From Hermodice carunculata (taxonomy: Eukaryota; Annelida; Polychaeta; Eunicida; Amphinomidae): DNA of 64,000 nucleotides. The notes below the pieces were generated by a model. That model was not told the DNA's origin and searched no databases. It saw only the letters and a list, made by a program, of their open reading frames with translations. The translations under genes were made by a program, and so were the position numbers. The stretch lies in assembly GCA_964020975.1 (NCBI GenBank), contig OZ026613.1, positions 60,517,668 through 60,581,667 of the forward strand, written 5' to 3'. Shown one piece after another: positions 62,150 to 64,000 of this stretch. The first letter of the stretch is position 1, and every line of letters starts with the position of its first letter.

Positions 62150-63540
62150 TGGTCCGTCGTCCGCTTTCCTTCGTCTGTCCACAATTCTCATTTTCGACTT
62201 CTTCTCCAAAACCGTCAGCCAGATTCATTTCAAACTTGGTGGGGATGGGCTTGGGTAGGTCTCTACCATCTTTGTACAAATGGTCAGTCTTCAGGGAAAT
62301 TTTGTTTTTATTTTTTTTTTTTTATGAATTGTTTTTCTTTTATGGGGGGGGGGGAGGCAAACCTTAAAATATGTTGTTCTCTGAAACTGCTCACCCAATT
62401 GCTTTGATATCACACAGGAACGCTTAAATGGACTCTTAGATTCTAATTTGTTGACCAGGTGGCGTTGCAATTTTATTTTAATTTCCTATAATTTTTTTTG
62501 TATATTGTTGCCATTCTCAACTTTTCTCCCAAACAATAACTCAGATTAAGCTGAAACTGGGTGGATGAGTCTGGTGGAAGGGTAAAAAAAAAACTTGTTC
62601 ACCAGGTGCACTGCTGTGGATTCCTGATTTTAAACGATTTTTTTTAAATGTGGGTACTGATCGGTGAATGCACCTTTCCTATTGATCACTATGTAAGTCA
62701 ATGGGAATTCTTATACTACTTCACATTTTCGACCCCTTCTCCAAAACCGTTTTCCAGATTAACTTCAAACTTTGTGACAATGTACCTTGAGTGGGTCTCT
62801 ACCATGTTTGTACAAATAGTCTTGCTCCATTGATTTTTGGATTTTTAATGATTTTTTTTTGTTTATGTTTATTTTCTTGATAATTCTTAAAAAATCTTCT
62901 CCGAAACTGCTCACCCAATTGCTTTGATATCACACAGGAACTTTCCTAGGGACTCCTAGCTCTTCATTTGTTCACCAGGTGGCGCTGTATTTTTTTCTGT
63001 TTTTGACTTCTTCTCCAAAACCGTCACTCCGATTAAGCTGAAATCTGGTGGATATGTTCCTTGTGGAATGGTCAAACAAAGTTGTTCACTAGGTGGCACT
63101 GCTGTGGATTCCTGATTTTTAACATTTTTTTTCAATTCGGGTACTTATCAGTTAATACACTATTCCTATTGATAACTATGTAAGTCAATGGGCATTCTAA
63201 TGCTAATTCACATTTTTGACCTCTTAGAAGAAACCGTCAGTCGGATTGACTTCAAACTCAGTGGCAATGTAACCTAAATGGGTATCTACCATGTTTGTAC
63301 AAATGGTCATGCTCCGATGATTTTTGGATTTTTTGTGATTTTTAAAGTTTGATCGGAAAGTTTAACATGGGAATTTCTAGTAATGGTTAAAGCTTCAATA
63401 ATTTTGGACAGTTTTGTGTCAAACTTTGTAGGGATGTACCTTTGATAAGTGTCTATCTATTCTGTCCTATCCCATGTTCACAGAACCACAAGTGATATGA
63501 AACTGTAGGTCAACTAAGCATGGGCTGTTCACACAACCCT
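62150..63540 (+). repeat. CCAAAACCG-type repeat with three-subunit higher-order structure, copy 4
   Basis: TTCTCC-AAAC cores recur at about 62,203, 62,373, 62,524, 62,739, 62,896, 63,012 and 63,225. They fall into an A-B-C, A-B-C, A order: A (CCAAAACCGTxxxCCAGATT), B (GAAACTGCTCACCCAATTGC) and C (AACTCAGATTAAGCTGAAA). A to A distance is about 490-535 bases. The B subunits at about 62,376 and 62,898 share a stretch of some 40 identical bases. Confidence 0.7.
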
Positions 63541-63544
63541 CTTG

Positions 63545-64000
63545 TTTTCCTACCCCCTGGTGAGTAAGCAAAGCATTTTTGTCAAGAAACCTGCTCGATG
63601 TTTGACATTCACTTACGCTCACAATCACATGTGTTACATTATTATGTTTATAACATTTTATTTTTATGTTACTTTATATTTCATTACCCGTTGTGGTTAT
63701 TGGTGGTATGTATGTGTAAGCCTGGGGTAATAAAGACTATTTCAAAGGTTGAGAGGACCAGTTTAAAACCACCAGTTGCTTGCCTTTTGGGGGTTACTGC
63801 CTGTCGCATGTCAGGGGTGAAATTTGTTTTTTCATAGTGGTATTGAAAGTTGAATGTTGATGTTTTGGTAATTCTTGAATCTGTCTGTATTCAAGTTTGG
63901 TGTTATTGTTGGCTTGGACTTTATGAATGCGGGTACTGTTTTTCTGAACTTTTTGCTTCTTTTTCAAACAATTTTTTTTAGGTATTTGAGAGTAAAATGT
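63545..64000. repeat. Duplicated block 5, downstream copy (runs off the window)
   Basis: Matches 45,400-45,830 (CTGCTCGATGTTTGACA, ACGCTCACAATCACATG, TTTAAAACCACCAGTTGC) and continues to the window end. Confidence 0.75.

Overview
The window is AT-rich, repeat-dense animal DNA. Long introns, many decayed transposons of several classes, abundant microsatellites and a metazoan-only ion-channel family suggest a marine invertebrate. DIRS retrotransposons, Tc1 elements and a Crypton-type recombinase together would fit an invertebrate deuterostome or a lophotrochozoan, but nothing here fixes the species. There are no bacterial-style operons, rRNA genes or CRISPR arrays.

The only host gene I can assemble is a DEG/ENaC-family sodium channel on the + strand. 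Its recognisable exons lie at about 16,629-16,893, 22,689-22,869, 38,607-38,669, 40,498-41,464, 42,249-42,340 and 46,146-46,336. The last five join with matching reading phases (1, 1, 2, 1) and canonical GT/AG borders. They give the cysteine-rich extracellular region, the strand before the pore, and TM2 with its GAS selectivity-filter motif. The first transmembrane exon and part of the palm domain were not found. The 967-base exon carries about 250-290 residues between the CPxxC segment and the pre-TM2 strand, where known family members have about 35-40. This apparent extra glycosylated extracellular domain is the most interesting observation in the window.

Layout: 1-1,000, a LINE-like 3' tail and plain sequence. 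About 1,000-9,392, an old DIRS retrotransposon (minus strand). 9,900-12,050, dispersed repeats. 13,480-16,250, two decayed Tc1-like elements. 16,600-46,340, the channel gene. Its introns hold microsatellites, two arrays of short palindromic units, a second DIRS fossil (about 27,640-34,485), a foldback element inside a 41-base minisatellite (36,380-37,125), a piggyBac-type MITE (37,959-38,227) and a Crypton-like recombinase gene with a CRE-bearing promoter (44,040-44,980). 48,130-49,655, a nearly pristine Tc1 transposon with an uninterrupted DD34E transposase. About 50,050-53,070, a decayed Ty3/gypsy retrotransposon (minus). 53-64 kb, mostly gene-free, with a LINE fragment and a second, expanded copy of blocks found in the last intron of the channel gene.

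The two DIRS fossils share a family, since their ends, internal complementary regions and coding parts match. On the minus strand, at 17.5-18.2 kb inside the channel gene's span, is a short set of exon-like segments that may belong to an unidentified gene.
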